64,000 nt of DNA from Hyphomicrobiales bacterium (GCA_900473185.1 UCKU01000003.1:44105-108104), one strand, 5' to 3'; shown: positions 51,175-60,760, numbered from the stretch's first letter. A program made the numbers and translations. The notes: generated by a model from the sequence alone, not told the origin.

Positions 51175-52107
51175 ATGGACGATCTTAACGACTACTTCTA
51201 TTTTGCTGCCGTCGTTTCCAGCGGTGGTTTTGCAGCCGCAAGTCGAACATTAAAAATACCCCGCTCCAAGCTGAGCAGGCGCGTCAGCCGTCTGGAGGAT
51301 TGCCTCGGCGCGAGGCTGATCGAGCGTTCCACGCGTCATTTCCGGGTGACGGAGATCGGCCAGGCCTTCTATGAGCAGTGTCAGACGATTCTGAGAGAGG
51401 CCGATCGAGCCAAGTCGATCGTCACGGAGGCCCAGTCCGATCCGCAGGGGATCGTGCGTATGGGCTGCCCGCTCGGCCTGATCGATATTTCGCTCGGAGC
51501 CGTGCTGCCGGAATTCTTGGAGCGCTACCCCAAGATCAAGCTGCAGATCATCGGTTCTGACCGGCGCACGGACCTCATCAACGAGCGCATCGATGTCGAA
51601 GTCCGCGCGGCGAGCGAGCCGGAAACACAGACGAGCCTGATGATGCGCAAGCTCGACCGGGCGCGGCGCATCCTCGTCGCCAGCCCCTCGCTCATCGAGC
51701 GCATGGGCGAACTCGGCTGCGTCGACGATCTCGGCAATGCGCCGACGCTCGCCATGACCACTTGGATGTCCTTCCATACCTGGGAGCTAGTCGGGCCTGA
51801 TGGCGAGAAGAAGGTCGTGCGCCATCAGCCACGGCTCACCTGCCGCAGCATGACGGCAATCCTCGATGCTGCTCGGGCAGGTGTGGGCTACGGCCTCATC
51901 CTGGAAAATGCCTGCGCGTCGGATATTCAGTCCGGCCGGCTGGTTCGCGTGCTGCCGGAGTGGCAGACGGTGGAGAGCCAGTTCTATCTGGTCTTCACGA
52001 CTACCAAGGGCATGCCGCCGGCGGTGCGGGCGCTGATCGATTTCCTCGTCGAGAAGTCCAAGCAGCATCAGATCGTTACGACAGGGGCTGCGATCGCAGC
52101 ACAATAA
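51175..52107 (+). CDS. LysR family transcriptional regulator
   Basis: A 310-residue LysR protein. Helix-turn-helix at about residues 4-62 (YFYFAAVVSSGGFAAASRTLKIPRSKLSRRVSRLEDCLGARLIERSTRHFRVT), of the DsdC/AaeR-like subgroup, plus effector domain (MGCPLGLIDISLGAVLPEFLERYPKIKLQI). No divergent target gene is adjacent; the porin lies upstream in the same direction. Confidence 0.92.
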   Translation: MDDLNDYFYFAAVVSSGGFAAASRTLKIPRSKLSRRVSRLEDCLGARLIERSTRHFRVTEIGQAFYEQCQTILREADRAKSIVTEAQSDPQGIVRMGCPLGLIDISLGAVLPEFLERYPKIKLQIIGSDRRTDLINERIDVEVRAASEPETQTSLMMRKLDRARRILVASPSLIERMGELGCVDDLGNAPTLAMTTWMSFHTWELVGPDGEKKVVRHQPRLTCRSMTAILDAARAGVGYGLILENACASDIQSGRLVRVLPEWQTVESQFYLVFTTTKGMPPAVRALIDFLVEKSKQHQIVTTGAAIAAQ

Positions 52108-52174
52108 GGCTTTGTTCCATGCAAGTGTTACCGCAAAACCGCGGCACAGTTTTGCTGGAATTGCTCCGTGCGCG

Positions 52175-52858
52175 TTAGACGAACCGGGCCAGCAGCTTTT
52201 CGCTCGTCAGTTCCCTGACCGCATCCTTGCCGATCCAGCGAGCCGTCTTGTCCGTGCTTGCGGCGAGGCGTTCGGCGAGGGGGAGCGCCTGACCATGGCA
52301 GGCGCGGTTGCGCTTGCCGATGTTGCGGAGCGCCCAGTTAACGGCTTTGCGAACAAAGTTTCTGTTATCGGTGGAATGTGCTTCGATCAGCGGCAGGTAG
52401 GCAAGCAGGCTTTCGTCCGGGTCCTTCTTCCGGTGGACCGCCGCACCGGCGATCATGGCGAAGGCGGTTCGCCTGACGAATTCACGCTCGTCGGCGGCAA
52501 AGTCCGGGATCAGCGCGTCGAGTTTCGCCTCGACGAAGAGGTCGGCGGCGCAATCGACGATTTCCCAGGAGTTGAAGTCTACGACAAGTGTGCAGGCCTC
52601 GGCTTCCGTCAGACTTTTCGGATCGAACGTGTAGAGCGCCAGCAACCGCGCTTCGCGGATGCCACTTACCCCGAGCGCTTTCGCTCTGATGTGATCCTTC
52701 TTTGCGAGCCGGGCGATCCTCTGCAGATCAGGATTGGAAATGCCGATGGCGGTCGCGGTAACGATGCCGAAACGCGCCATGCCGGCGATATTGTCTTCAG
52801 AGCGCAGCGTCCGAAGATGCGCGATCAGCTCTGCTGCACTCGAAGATGGGGAGATCAT
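52175..52858 (-). CDS. AlkD-like DNA alkylation repair protein
   Basis: A 227-residue all-helical HEAT-like repeat protein: MARFGIVTATAIGISNPDLQRIARLAKKDHIRAKALGVSG, the acidic/aromatic segment NSWEIVDCAADLF, EREFVRRTAFAMIAGAAVHRK, and NRNFVRKAVNWALRNIG. This matches the DNA alkylation repair (AlkD/AlkC) family. It removes bulky or N3/N7-alkylated bases, or is a related protein. The start at 52858 is 13 bases after the upstream dehydrogenase stop, so probably co-transcribed. Confidence 0.85.
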   Translation of the reverse strand: MISPSSSAAELIAHLRTLRSEDNIAGMARFGIVTATAIGISNPDLQRIARLAKKDHIRAKALGVSGIREARLLALYTFDPKSLTEAEACTLVVDFNSWEIVDCAADLFVEAKLDALIPDFAADEREFVRRTAFAMIAGAAVHRKKDPDESLLAYLPLIEAHSTDNRNFVRKAVNWALRNIGKRNRACHGQALPLAERLAASTDKTARWIGKDAVRELTSEKLLARFV

Positions 52859-52871
52859 TGACAGGGCTTGG

Positions 52872-53741
52872 TCATTTTTCGAGACGGGCGAGCAGCGAAG
52901 ACGTATCCCACCTGTTGCCGCCGAGCGCCTGGACATCGCCGTAGAACTGGTCGACAAGGGCCGTCAGCGGCAGCTTGGCGCCGTTGTTGCGGGCTTCGGT
53001 CAGCACAATACCGAGATCCTTGCGCATCCAGTCGACAGCGAAGCCGAAATCATATTTGCCCTGGTTCATGGTTTTGTGACGGTTTTCCATCTGCCAGGAA
53101 CCGGCCGCCCCCTTGGAGATGACGTCGACCACCTTTTCGATATCGAGGCCGGCGCGCTTGCCGAAATGCACGGCTTCGGCGAGGCCCTGGACGATGCCGG
53201 CGATGCAGATCTGGTTCATCATCTTGGTGAGCTGGCCGGAACCGGCCGGACCCATGAGGCCGACCATACGGGCATAGGCGTCGATGACGGGTTTTGCCTT
53301 TTCGAAGACGGCTCCATCGCCGCCGCACATGACGGTCAACATACCGTTTTCAGCACCCGCCTGACCGCCGGAGACGGGAGCGTCGATGAAGTCGACGCCC
53401 TTTGCCTTGGCGGCTTCATAGAGTTCGCGGGCGACTTCGGCGCTGGCCGTCGTGTTGTCGATCAGCACCGAGCCAAACTTCATGGTCTTGAGCGCGCCGC
53501 TTTCACCTGAGGTCACCTGGCGGAGATCGTCGTCATTGCCGACGCAGACGAAGACGAAATCGGCGCCCTCGGCAGCTTCGGCAGGGGTAGGGGCCGACTT
53601 GCCTGAGAACTTTTCCGCCCAAGCGGCTGCCTTTTCGGCCGTACGGTTATAGACGGTGACATCGTGGCCGCCCTTTGTCTTCAGATGTCCCGCCATCGGG
53701 AAACCCATGACACCGAGACCGATGAAAGCGACTTTCGCCAT
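52872..53741 (-). CDS. 2-hydroxy-3-oxopropionate/3-hydroxyisobutyrate-type dehydrogenase
   Basis: A 289-residue beta-hydroxyacid dehydrogenase: Rossmann FIGLGVMGFPMAGHL (4-18), substrate motif DAPVSGGQAGAENGMLTVM (near 118-136), catalytic Lys in GSGQLTKMMNQICIAG, and the C-terminal KDLGIVLTEARNNGAKLPL. NAD(P)-dependent; tartronate semialdehyde, 3-hydroxyisobutyrate or a related substrate cannot be told apart. AGGACAGC precedes the ATG. Confidence 0.9.
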   Translation of the reverse strand: MAKVAFIGLGVMGFPMAGHLKTKGGHDVTVYNRTAEKAAAWAEKFSGKSAPTPAEAAEGADFVFVCVGNDDDLRQVTSGESGALKTMKFGSVLIDNTTASAEVARELYEAAKAKGVDFIDAPVSGGQAGAENGMLTVMCGGDGAVFEKAKPVIDAYARMVGLMGPAGSGQLTKMMNQICIAGIVQGLAEAVHFGKRAGLDIEKVVDVISKGAAGSWQMENRHKTMNQGKYDFGFAVDWMRKDLGIVLTEARNNGAKLPLTALVDQFYGDVQALGGNRWDTSSLLARLEK

Positions 53742-53910
53742 ATGCTGTCCTCCATAACCGCTTGCAAACTGGTTTCGAGAATTAGCGGAAACAAGGAGCG
53801 GCGGAAAGCCACGAGGACAGGTTAGAAGGCCTGCCTTGGAACAAAATTTCTCCGAGCCTGACAAAACGGGGTCGGTAAAGTTTCAGATATCGCGAATATG
53901 ATAAATTTCT

Positions 53911-53938
53911 TTGTCGATCTAATTTATAGACTAAATCA
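53911..53938. promoter_or_regulatory. Repeated element upstream of ssuA1
   Basis: TTGTCGATCTAATT at 53911-53924 is identical to 55114-55127 before ssuA2. Here it continues into an imperfect dyad, GATCTAAT (53916-53923) with ACTAAATC (53930-53937). Likely activator site or promoter for sulfonate genes. Confidence 0.5.
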
Positions 53939-54006
53939 TCATCACCTCATCGAAACGGACCGGCCAGCGCAGCAGGAGCGCCGGCCTGCCAGAAAAGGGG
54001 AAAGAG

Positions 54007-54972
54007 ATGATCACACGTCGACAAACGCTGGGGCTTTTCGGAGCTGCCGCAGCCACGGCCATTCTGCCGTCCGTCAAACCGGCACGCGCCGCCGCAACGG
54101 AATTTCGCGTCGGCTGGCAGAAGAACAGCGTGCTGGCGCTCGCCAAGCGCCGCGGCGCCTTGGAAAAGCGGCTTGCCGATCAGGGGATCACGGTGAGCTG
54201 GTCGGAATTCACCTCCGGCCCGCCGCTACTCGAAGCGCTCGGCGCCGGCGCGCTTGATTTCGGTGCGACGGGCGACGTGCCGCCGCTCTTTGCGCAGGCG
54301 GCCGGTGGTGCGCTCTATTATGTCGGCGTCTACCGCGGCAGCCCGGCGGGCTCGGCGATCCTCGTTCGCAAGGATTCGCCGATCAAGTCCCTGGAAGATC
54401 TGAAGGGCAAGAAGGTTGCCTTCAAGCGGGGCTCAAGCGCCCATAACGTAACCGTCAAGGCCTTGCGTAAGGCGGGGCTGAAGCCCGAGGATGTCCAGCA
54501 GGTCGATCTTGCGCCGCCGGATGCGGCAGCTGCCTTCAAGAACGGCAGCATCGATGCCTGGTCGATCTGGGATCCCTATCTCGCCATCGCCGAAGCCGAT
54601 CCCGATACGCGCATCCTGACGACGGCGGAAGGTATCGTCGATTCCTACAGCTTCTTCCTCGCCAACAAGGATTTCACCGACGAGAACGGCACGGTCATCG
54701 TCAACGTGCTGGACGAGCTCGCCAAGGTCGGCCGCTCGGCACAGGACAATCTCGATGCGACGGTCAAGGAGCTCTCGGAAATAACAGGCGTTCCCGCCGA
54801 AGTGACGCGGGTGACGCTGCAGCGCCCCGGCGCCGATCTCGGCAGCGTGACGACGGTGAGTGATGCGGCAGCCTCTTATCAGCAGGCGCTGGCCGACGAG
54901 TTCTACAATCTCGGTATCGTGCCGAAGAAGCTGACCACCGGCGATATCGTCTGGCGTCCGAAGGCGAGCTGA
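54007..54972 (+). CDS. ssuA: Aliphatic sulfonate ABC transporter, substrate-binding protein (copy 1)
   Basis: A 321-residue SsuA-like periplasmic protein with a Tat-like signal (TRRQTLGLFG, cleavage near ARAAA). The SsuA/THI5 core includes EFTSGPPLLEALGAGALDFGATGDVPPLFAQAAG and LKGKKVAFKRGSSAHN, AWSIWDPYLAIAEAD. Binds alkanesulfonates for SsuBC import. It is a colinear duplicate of the next gene. A 12-bp hairpin follows its stop. Confidence 0.9.
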   Translation: MITRRQTLGLFGAAAATAILPSVKPARAAATEFRVGWQKNSVLALAKRRGALEKRLADQGITVSWSEFTSGPPLLEALGAGALDFGATGDVPPLFAQAAGGALYYVGVYRGSPAGSAILVRKDSPIKSLEDLKGKKVAFKRGSSAHNVTVKALRKAGLKPEDVQQVDLAPPDAAAAFKNGSIDAWSIWDPYLAIAEADPDTRILTTAEGIVDSYSFFLANKDFTDENGTVIVNVLDELAKVGRSAQDNLDATVKELSEITGVPAEVTRVTLQRPGADLGSVTTVSDAAASYQQALADEFYNLGIVPKKLTTGDIVWRPKAS

Positions 54973-55035
54973 TAGCCGCCGGGCGAGATGATCTCTCCTG
55001 CAGCTTGGGGTGGACGCTGGGGCAGGGTCCTGCGA

Positions 55036-55065
55036 CCGCGGCATGGGAGCGTACCCATGCCGCGG
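55036..55065 (+). terminator. 12-bp hairpin between the two ssuA copies
   Basis: CCGCGGCATGGG (55036-55047) pairs perfectly with CCCATGCCGCGG (55054-55065) around AGCGTA. No T-run follows (AACCGGGGAAAATTATT). Probably a terminator or mRNA-stabilising structure ending the ssuA1 message. Confidence 0.6.
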
Positions 55066-55113
55066 AACCGGGGAAAATTATTCTCCTGACCGAGTTAGAA
55101 TAGCAAATTGATA

Positions 55114-55127
55114 TTGTCGATCTAATT
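55114..55127. promoter_or_regulatory. Repeated element upstream of ssuA2
   Basis: TTGTCGATCTAATT, an exact 14-base copy of the element before ssuA1, lies 103 bases before the ssuA2 start. ssuA2 therefore probably has its own promoter under the same control. Confidence 0.5.
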
Positions 55128-55230
55128 GGTCGTCTATGTCAGTATCTCCGCATGATCAGGCGCGACCGGTTCGCGACATTGGTTCGCAGCAGGGAACGGC
55201 CGAAAGCCACCAGAACGGAGAAAAGATTTC

Positions 55231-56196
55231 ATGTTCACTCGCAGACAGACGCTCGGCCTATTCGGCGCTGCGGCCGCCGCCACCATCCTGCCGCAGGTTC
55301 GCTCCGCAAAGGCTGCGGCCACGACGCTTCGCATCGGCTGGCAGAAGTTCGGCGTGCTGCCACTCGCCAAGGCCTCGGGCGCGCTGGAAAAGCGGCTTGA
55401 GGCCAAGGGCGTCAGCATCGAGTGGAATGAGTTCACGTCAGGCCCGCCGCTGCTCGAAGCCGTGGGTGCCGGAGCACTGGATTTCGGCGTCTCCGGCGAT
55501 GTGCCGCCGCTCTTCGCACAGGCGGCCGGTGGCGATCTTCTCTATGTCGGCGCCTATCGCGGCCCTGCCGCATTCCACGGACTGCTCGTCCAGAAGGATT
55601 CGACGATCCAGAAACTCGAGGATCTGAAGGGCAAGAAAATCGCCTATAAGCGCGGCTCCAGCGCCCATAATTTCGCGCTCAAGGTTCTCGCCAAGGCCGG
55701 GCTTTCTCTCTCCGATATTACCGAAGTCGATCTGCCGCCGCCGGATGCGGGAGCCGCCTTCAAGACCGGCAGCATCGATGCCTGGGCAATCTGGGACCCG
55801 TTCTTTGCGGTGGCCGAAGCCGATCCGCAGACGCGGGTGCTGACGACCTCCGAAGGCCTGCTCGACAACTGGGGCTATTTCCTCGGCAACGGTACCTTTA
55901 CCAGCGCTAATCCCGAAGTGATCGTCGATGTGATCGACGAGCTTGCCAAGGTCGGCGCGGCCGCCCAGGCCAATCTCGACGACACGGTGAAGGCGCTGGC
56001 CCAGATCACCGGCGTACCGGCCAATATCACCCGCGTCACGCTCACCCGCAGCCAGGCCGATCTCGGCAAGATCTCTCTCGTGCCGGATGCTGCACTCACC
56101 TATCAGCAGGCGCTCGCCGACGATTTCTACAAGCTCAAGATCGTGCCGAAGCAGCTCAAGGTCAGCGATATCGTCTGGCACCCGAAGGCAAGCTAA
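55231..56196 (+). CDS. ssuA: Aliphatic sulfonate ABC transporter, substrate-binding protein (copy 2)
   Basis: A 321-residue paralogue of copy 1 with the same length and no gaps by eye, the same Tat-like signal (TRRQTLGLFG), and the same core (EFTSGPPLLEAVGAGALDFGVSGDVPPLFAQAAG). Differences cluster in ligand-cleft segments (YRGPAAFHGLLVQ versus YRGSPAGSAILVR), suggesting a different sulfonate preference. Leads the ssuD-ssuC-ssuB genes. The stop region carries a short direct repeat GCTAACAGCCGC. Confidence 0.9.
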   Translation: MFTRRQTLGLFGAAAAATILPQVRSAKAAATTLRIGWQKFGVLPLAKASGALEKRLEAKGVSIEWNEFTSGPPLLEAVGAGALDFGVSGDVPPLFAQAAGGDLLYVGAYRGPAAFHGLLVQKDSTIQKLEDLKGKKIAYKRGSSAHNFALKVLAKAGLSLSDITEVDLPPPDAGAAFKTGSIDAWAIWDPFFAVAEADPQTRVLTTSEGLLDNWGYFLGNGTFTSANPEVIVDVIDELAKVGAAAQANLDDTVKALAQITGVPANITRVTLTRSQADLGKISLVPDAALTYQQALADDFYKLKIVPKQLKVSDIVWHPKAS

Positions 56197-56261
56197 CAGC
56201 CGCCGGGCGGGCTAACAGCCGCACCGCCGATTTCAGACAGTTATAAGAAAGGAATGCGCTT

Positions 56262-57437
56262 ATGACCGCTTCATCCGACCCGATCAATTTCCTCTGGTTC
56301 ATCCCGACTTCAGGTGACGGCACCTATCTCGGCTCCACCGATCTCAACCGCGCGCCTGAAATCGGCTACCTGACGCAGATCGCCCAGGCCGTCGACCGTC
56401 TTGGGTATTCCGGCGTGCTCTTGCCGACGGGTGTCGCCTGCGAGGAATCCTTCGTGATGGCTTCGGCGCTGGCAGCGCGGACCGAAAAGCTGCAGTTCCT
56501 GGTGGCGATCCGCCCGGGCACGGCGTCTCCGGCCTATTACGCTCGTCTTGCCACGACGCTCGACCGCATCTCCAACGGTCGCCTGCTGCTGAACATCGTC
56601 GTTGGCGGCAGCCCCGCCGAGCTTGCCGGCGATGGCATCCATCTGGAGCATGACGAGCGTTACGCCCATGCTGACGAGTTCTTCCATGTCTTTGAAGAAC
56701 TGCTCGAAAAGGGTGTCGCCAGCTACGACGGCAAATATATCAAAGCGACCGATGCTCGCCTCGGCTTCCCCTCTGTGCAGTCGCCGCGCCCGCCGCTTTA
56801 TTTCGGCGGCTCCTCGGATGCCGGCATCGATTTTGCCGTCGGTCGTGTCGACAAGTACCTGACCTGGGGCGAACCGCCGGCACAGGTTGCCGAAAAGGTT
56901 CAGAAGGTGCGCGCTGCCGCCGCTGGCAAGGGCCGCGAAGTTTCCTTCGGTATCCGCCTGCACTTCATCGTACGCGAGACGGACGAGGAAGCATGGGAAG
57001 CAGCCGACCGCCTGATCCGCCATCTCGATGACGAGACGATCGCCGAGGCGCAAGAGCGTTTCGTCAAAGAATCCGACTCGGTCGGCCAGAAGCGCATGGC
57101 AGCACTCCATGGCGGCCGCCGCGACAAGCTCGAAGTCTCCCCGAACCTCTGGGCTGGTATCGGCCTAGTGCGCGCCGGTGCCGGCACTGCGCTCGTCGGC
57201 TCGCCGAAGACCGTTGCCGCGCGTCTGCGCGAATATCAGGAGGTCGGCATCGATACAGTCATCGGCTCCGGCTATCCGCATCTGGAAGAGGCCTATCGCG
57301 TCGCCGAACTGCTGTTCCCGGAACTCGGTATCGAGAGGGACGAACAGCGCCTGAGCTTCAACAACGAGTTCGGCCGCAAGAAGGTTTTTGCCGGCGGCAG
57401 CCATGGCGGCAACCTGAAGGTCGTTTCCGGCTCCTGA
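56262..57437 (+). CDS. ssuD: FMNH2-dependent alkanesulfonate monooxygenase
   Basis: A 391-residue luciferase-like flavin monooxygenase that releases sulfite from alkanesulfonates. Typical segments: [17 protein letters not shown] near the start, [61 protein letters not shown] and [12 protein letters not shown]. Needs FMNH2 from an NADPH flavin reductase (SsuE), which is not in the window. AAAGGAATGCGCTT precedes the ATG. Confidence 0.94.
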   Translation: MTASSDPINFLWFIPTSGDGTYLGSTDLNRAPEIGYLTQIAQAVDRLGYSGVLLPTGVACEESFVMASALAARTEKLQFLVAIRPGTASPAYYARLATTLDRISNGRLLLNIVVGGSPAELAGDGIHLEHDERYAHADEFFHVFEELLEKGVASYDGKYIKATDARLGFPSVQSPRPPLYFGGSSDAGIDFAVGRVDKYLTWGEPPAQVAEKVQKVRAAAAGKGREVSFGIRLHFIVRETDEEAWEAADRLIRHLDDETIAEAQERFVKESDSVGQKRMAALHGGRRDKLEVSPNLWAGIGLVRAGAGTALVGSPKTVAARLREYQEVGIDTVIGSGYPHLEEAYRVAELLFPELGIERDEQRLSFNNEFGRKKVFAGGSHGGNLKVVSGS

Positions 57438-57528
57438 TAGGGGCCGCTTTTCCCAACGCAGTTCCGGACACGAAGCCCCGCACAGCTTAGCCGGAATTGC
57501 TCAGAACCGAAGCGCGAGGAAGATATCC

Positions 57529-58365
57529 ATGTCGACTTTCGATACGCCGTTTGCGCGGGCTGCCGCCGAGACGAGCAAGGGCAGGGCGGGTTTCCGCCTG
57601 CCGCTGCCCGGCCGCGACAAGCTCTTGCCCTATCTGGTGCCGGTTGCGATCATCGCACTCTGGCAGCTCGGCTGTTCTGTCGGATGGATCTCCTCGCGCA
57701 TCATGCCGTCTCCGGCCGATGTCGCCTCTGCCTTCTGGACGACGACGATCTCAGGGCAATTGCCTGAGGACGTTCTGGTCAGCGCGGCCCGCGCCTTTGC
57801 AGGCCTGCTCGTCGGCGGCTCCATCGGCTTCCTGCTCGGCATTGCCAATGGCGTGTCGAAACTCTCGGAGCAGTTGACGGATACGACGCTGCAGATGCTG
57901 CGCACCATTCCGCATCTGGCGATGATCCCGCTTGTCATTCTCTGGTTCGGCATTGGCGAGGAATCGAAGCTGTTCCTCACCTCGCTCGGCGTGCTCTTTC
58001 CCGTCTATCTCAACACCTATCACGGCGTGCGCAATGTCGATCGCGATCTGATCGAGATGGGCAAGGTCTACGGCATGAGCGGCTGGACGCTGTTCCGCAA
58101 GGTGATCTTCCCCGGTGCGCTGCCATCGATCTTCGTCGGCCTGCGTTATGCACTCGGCATCATGTGGCTGACGTTGATCGTCTCGGAATCGATTGCCGCA
58201 TCCTCAGGCATCGGCCACATGGCCAACAATGCCCGGGAATTCATGATGACCGATGTCGTGGTACTGGCGCTCGTCATCTACGCCGTGCTCGGCAAGCTTG
58301 CCGATGTCGTTGCCCGCGCGCTGGAGCGTCAGACGCTCAAGTGGAACCCGGCTTATGCCAAGTAG
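57529..58365 (+). CDS. ssuC: Aliphatic sulfonate ABC transporter, permease
   Basis: A 278-residue inner-membrane permease with about six membrane helices. The ABC permease coupling segment (EAA-like) is GKVYGMSGWTLFRKVIFPGALPSIFVGLRYALG near residues 180-212. An unusually long polar N-terminus (about 35 residues) precedes TM1. Follows ssuD by 91 bases; the ATP-binding gene is downstream. Confidence 0.93.
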   Translation: MSTFDTPFARAAAETSKGRAGFRLPLPGRDKLLPYLVPVAIIALWQLGCSVGWISSRIMPSPADVASAFWTTTISGQLPEDVLVSAARAFAGLLVGGSIGFLLGIANGVSKLSEQLTDTTLQMLRTIPHLAMIPLVILWFGIGEESKLFLTSLGVLFPVYLNTYHGVRNVDRDLIEMGKVYGMSGWTLFRKVIFPGALPSIFVGLRYALGIMWLTLIVSESIAASSGIGHMANNAREFMMTDVVVLALVIYAVLGKLADVVARALERQTLKWNPAYAK

Positions 58366-58434
58366 AGCGATTCCAGCAAAAGTGTGCAGCGGTTTTGCGT
58401 CCGGAATTGCGTGCAAACAAGGAGAGTTGAAGCC

Positions 58435-59256
58435 ATGACCGTTGTCACGCACGAACGTTTTCACGCTGCCGAAGCTGTAGAATTCTCCGAGAGCCAGCCG
58501 ATTGCCGCCGGTGAAGGCGCTGCTGCCATCACACTTTCCGGTCTCGAAAAGAGCTTTGGCGCCAACCGGGTGCTGCGCGGCATCAATCTGCATATTCCGG
58601 CCGGCCAATTCGTCGCCGTTATCGGCAAGAGCGGCTGTGGCAAGAGCACGCTACTGCGCATCCTGATGGGCCTTGATGAACCTACGTCGGGCGATCTGCA
58701 CTTCGAAGGCGCTGATGGCAGCGAGACGCAGGCGAATGCCCGCATCGTCTTCCAGGAACCGCGGCTTTTGCCTTGGCTCAGCGTCGCCGACAATGTCGTC
58801 GTCGGTCTCGGCGAAGGCGTCGACAAGAAGCGGGCGCGTGAGGAAGCCCGGGCCGTGCTCGACGAAGTGCAGCTTGCCGAAAAGGCCGGCGAATGGCCGG
58901 CACGTCTTTCGGGCGGCCAGCGCCAGCGTGTGGCGCTGGCCCGCGCGCTGGTCAGCAAGCCGGGCATTCTGGCGCTCGATGAACCGCTCGGCGCGCTGGA
59001 TGCGCTCACTCGCATCAGCATGCAGCAATTGCTGAACCGCGTCTGGCGCGAACTCGGATGCACCACTGTGCTCGTCACCCATGATGTCAGCGAAGCCGTC
59101 CATCTCGCCGACCGGGTGATCGTACTGGAAGAGGGCCGCATCGCGCTCGATCTCGCCATTCCGTATCCGCACCCGCGCCGCCATGGCAATCCGGCATTGG
59201 CGGAGCTCGAAGGGCGGCTGCTGTCGGCGATCCTCGGTAGCGATGGCGGGCATTAG
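58435..59256 (+). CDS. ssuB: Aliphatic sulfonate ABC transporter, ATP-binding protein
   Basis: A 273-residue ATPase with Walker [10 protein letters not shown] (about 64-72), Q-loop FQEPRLLPW, signature [15 protein letters not shown] (about 158-172), Walker [13 protein letters not shown] and H-loop VTHDVSEAV. Length and the RLLPW motif fit SsuB/TauB. Last gene of the ssu operon; the ATG at 58435 follows AAGGAGAG. Confidence 0.94.
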   Translation: MTVVTHERFHAAEAVEFSESQPIAAGEGAAAITLSGLEKSFGANRVLRGINLHIPAGQFVAVIGKSGCGKSTLLRILMGLDEPTSGDLHFEGADGSETQANARIVFQEPRLLPWLSVADNVVVGLGEGVDKKRAREEARAVLDEVQLAEKAGEWPARLSGGQRQRVALARALVSKPGILALDEPLGALDALTRISMQQLLNRVWRELGCTTVLVTHDVSEAVHLADRVIVLEEGRIALDLAIPYPHPRRHGNPALAELEGRLLSAILGSDGGH

Positions 59257-59410
59257 GCTCGCCATTCGTCGCCTTTCGGAACGCAGGCACCTGAATGCCT
59301 ACAAGTGACATTGCGTCGCTGCAATGGCGCGAGGGCGGATCATCCGCTAGATATAATGGCAGGTTCGCATCATCGCGAGACCTGGCATTCAATCAGAGCG
59401 GATCACTTCC

Positions 59411-60061
59411 ATGACCATTCAACTCTACGGCTTCTGGCGCTCAAACGCGGCTTTTCGCGTCCGCGTCGCGCTTGCCCTGAAGAAACTGCCTTTCGAGGAA
59501 ATCGAAATCGATATTCTCTCCGGGCGTCAGTTCGATGCTGCTTATGCCGAAGTGAACGCCGAGCATGTCGTGCCCACGCTGGTTCACGATGGCCATCGCG
59601 TCTTTCAGTCGCTGGCGATCATGGAATATCTCGACGATATCCATCCGCAGCCGCGCCTAATGCCCGAGGATGCCAGGGAGAAAGCCTATGCTCGGTCGCT
59701 GGCGCTGGTCGCCGTCGCCGATGCCCACCCGCTGATCGTGCCGCGCGTGCGCAAACATCTCGGCCAGGCATTCGGCGCGGATGCATCCGCGATCGAGACA
59801 TGGTGCCGGCATTGGACGACGGAGGGACTTGCGACCTACGAGCGCCTGCTCACCCGGCGCCCGCCCACACCCTTTGCGCTCGGAGAGGCCCCCGGCATTG
59901 CCGATATCTGCATCGCCGGCCAGATCGTCTTGGCCGAGTTCAACAAGATTGACCTCTCTGCCTTTCCGGCCGTGGCGGCGCTTGGGAAGCGCTGTTTCGA
60001 CATGCCGGAATTTGCGCAGGCCCATCCGTCCCGGCAGGCCGGCTACTCGAACGCTCACTAG
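59411..60061 (+). CDS. maiA: Maleylacetoacetate isomerase (zeta-class GST)
   Basis: A 216-residue zeta GST: N-terminal QLYGFWRSNAAFRVRVALALKKLPFEEIEIDI, VVPTLVHDGHRVFQSLAIMEYLDDIHP (cis-Pro and Q-S glutathione site), and C-terminal LGEAPGIADICIAGQ and PSRQAGYS. Zeta GSTs normally have SSCSxRVR at the active site; here it reads RSNAAFRVR, so the catalytic Ser-Cys is altered. It isomerises maleylacetoacetate in tyrosine breakdown, or is a divergent paralogue given that change. Confidence 0.78.
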   Translation: MTIQLYGFWRSNAAFRVRVALALKKLPFEEIEIDILSGRQFDAAYAEVNAEHVVPTLVHDGHRVFQSLAIMEYLDDIHPQPRLMPEDAREKAYARSLALVAVADAHPLIVPRVRKHLGQAFGADASAIETWCRHWTTEGLATYERLLTRRPPTPFALGEAPGIADICIAGQIVLAEFNKIDLSAFPAVAALGKRCFDMPEFAQAHPSRQAGYSNAH

Positions 60062-60076
60062 CAAGGCGGGCGCCCG

Positions 60077-60760
60077 CTATTCTTGCGGCCGGAACTCGTC
60101 CGGCAGATTTTCCTTGTAGGGGTAGAACTTGAAATAGGGCAGCGCCTCTTTCAGTGCGCGGGCGAAGGAGGGGCGCTCGAGGAGGCGGCGGTAATAGGCT
60201 TCGATGCCCGGGCGCTTCTCGGTGAAGGGCGCCAGCGTGCTAGCGTAGAAGAGGGCGGGTGCTGCGGCGCAGTCGGCCATGGTGAAGGCGTCGCCGGTGA
60301 TCCAGGCTTTGCCGTCGATCTGCTTTTCCACCATGTCATAGGCGAGAGACAGCATGGCGCGCGCTTCGTTGACGCCGTGCGGATCGGCCGAACCTTCCGG
60401 GCGTATCCGGTCTATGACGATCTTCTGCATCGGCACCTGTACATAGAGATCAAAGAAGCGGTCCCAGAGGCGGATCTGCAGGCCGGCATTGGTTTCCTCG
60501 GGTACGAGCGAAACCGGGCCGGGATAATGCCGGTCCAGATATTCGATGATAATGCTGGTTTCGGGAATCGTGCTGTCGCGCGTCTCATCGCGCAGGATGG
60601 GGATCTTGCCGACTGGCCAGAAACGCAGGAGGTCGGCGCTCGACTGTTCGTCGGCGAGATCGACGAAGCGGTTCTCGAAGGGCGTCCCGTTCTCGTAGAG
60701 CGCGATCAGCACCTTGTGGCAGAAGGAGGCAAGCGGATGCTGGTAGAGAACGAGCGCCAT
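60077..60760 (-). CDS. Glutathione S-transferase family protein
   Basis: A 227-residue GST: LYQHPLASFCHKVLIALYENGTPFE (active-site Ser/Cys region, residues 5-29), WPVGKIPILRDETRDSTIPETSIIIEYLD (cis-Pro and E-S pair) and a C-domain with ITGDAFTMADCAAAPALFY. Family of unknown substrate. Convergent with maiA (15-base gap), so the two GST-like genes share a 3' junction. Confidence 0.9.
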   Translation of the reverse strand: MALVLYQHPLASFCHKVLIALYENGTPFENRFVDLADEQSSADLLRFWPVGKIPILRDETRDSTIPETSIIIEYLDRHYPGPVSLVPEETNAGLQIRLWDRFFDLYVQVPMQKIVIDRIRPEGSADPHGVNEARAMLSLAYDMVEKQIDGKAWITGDAFTMADCAAAPALFYASTLAPFTEKRPGIEAYYRRLLERPSFARALKEALPYFKFYPYKENLPDEFRPQE

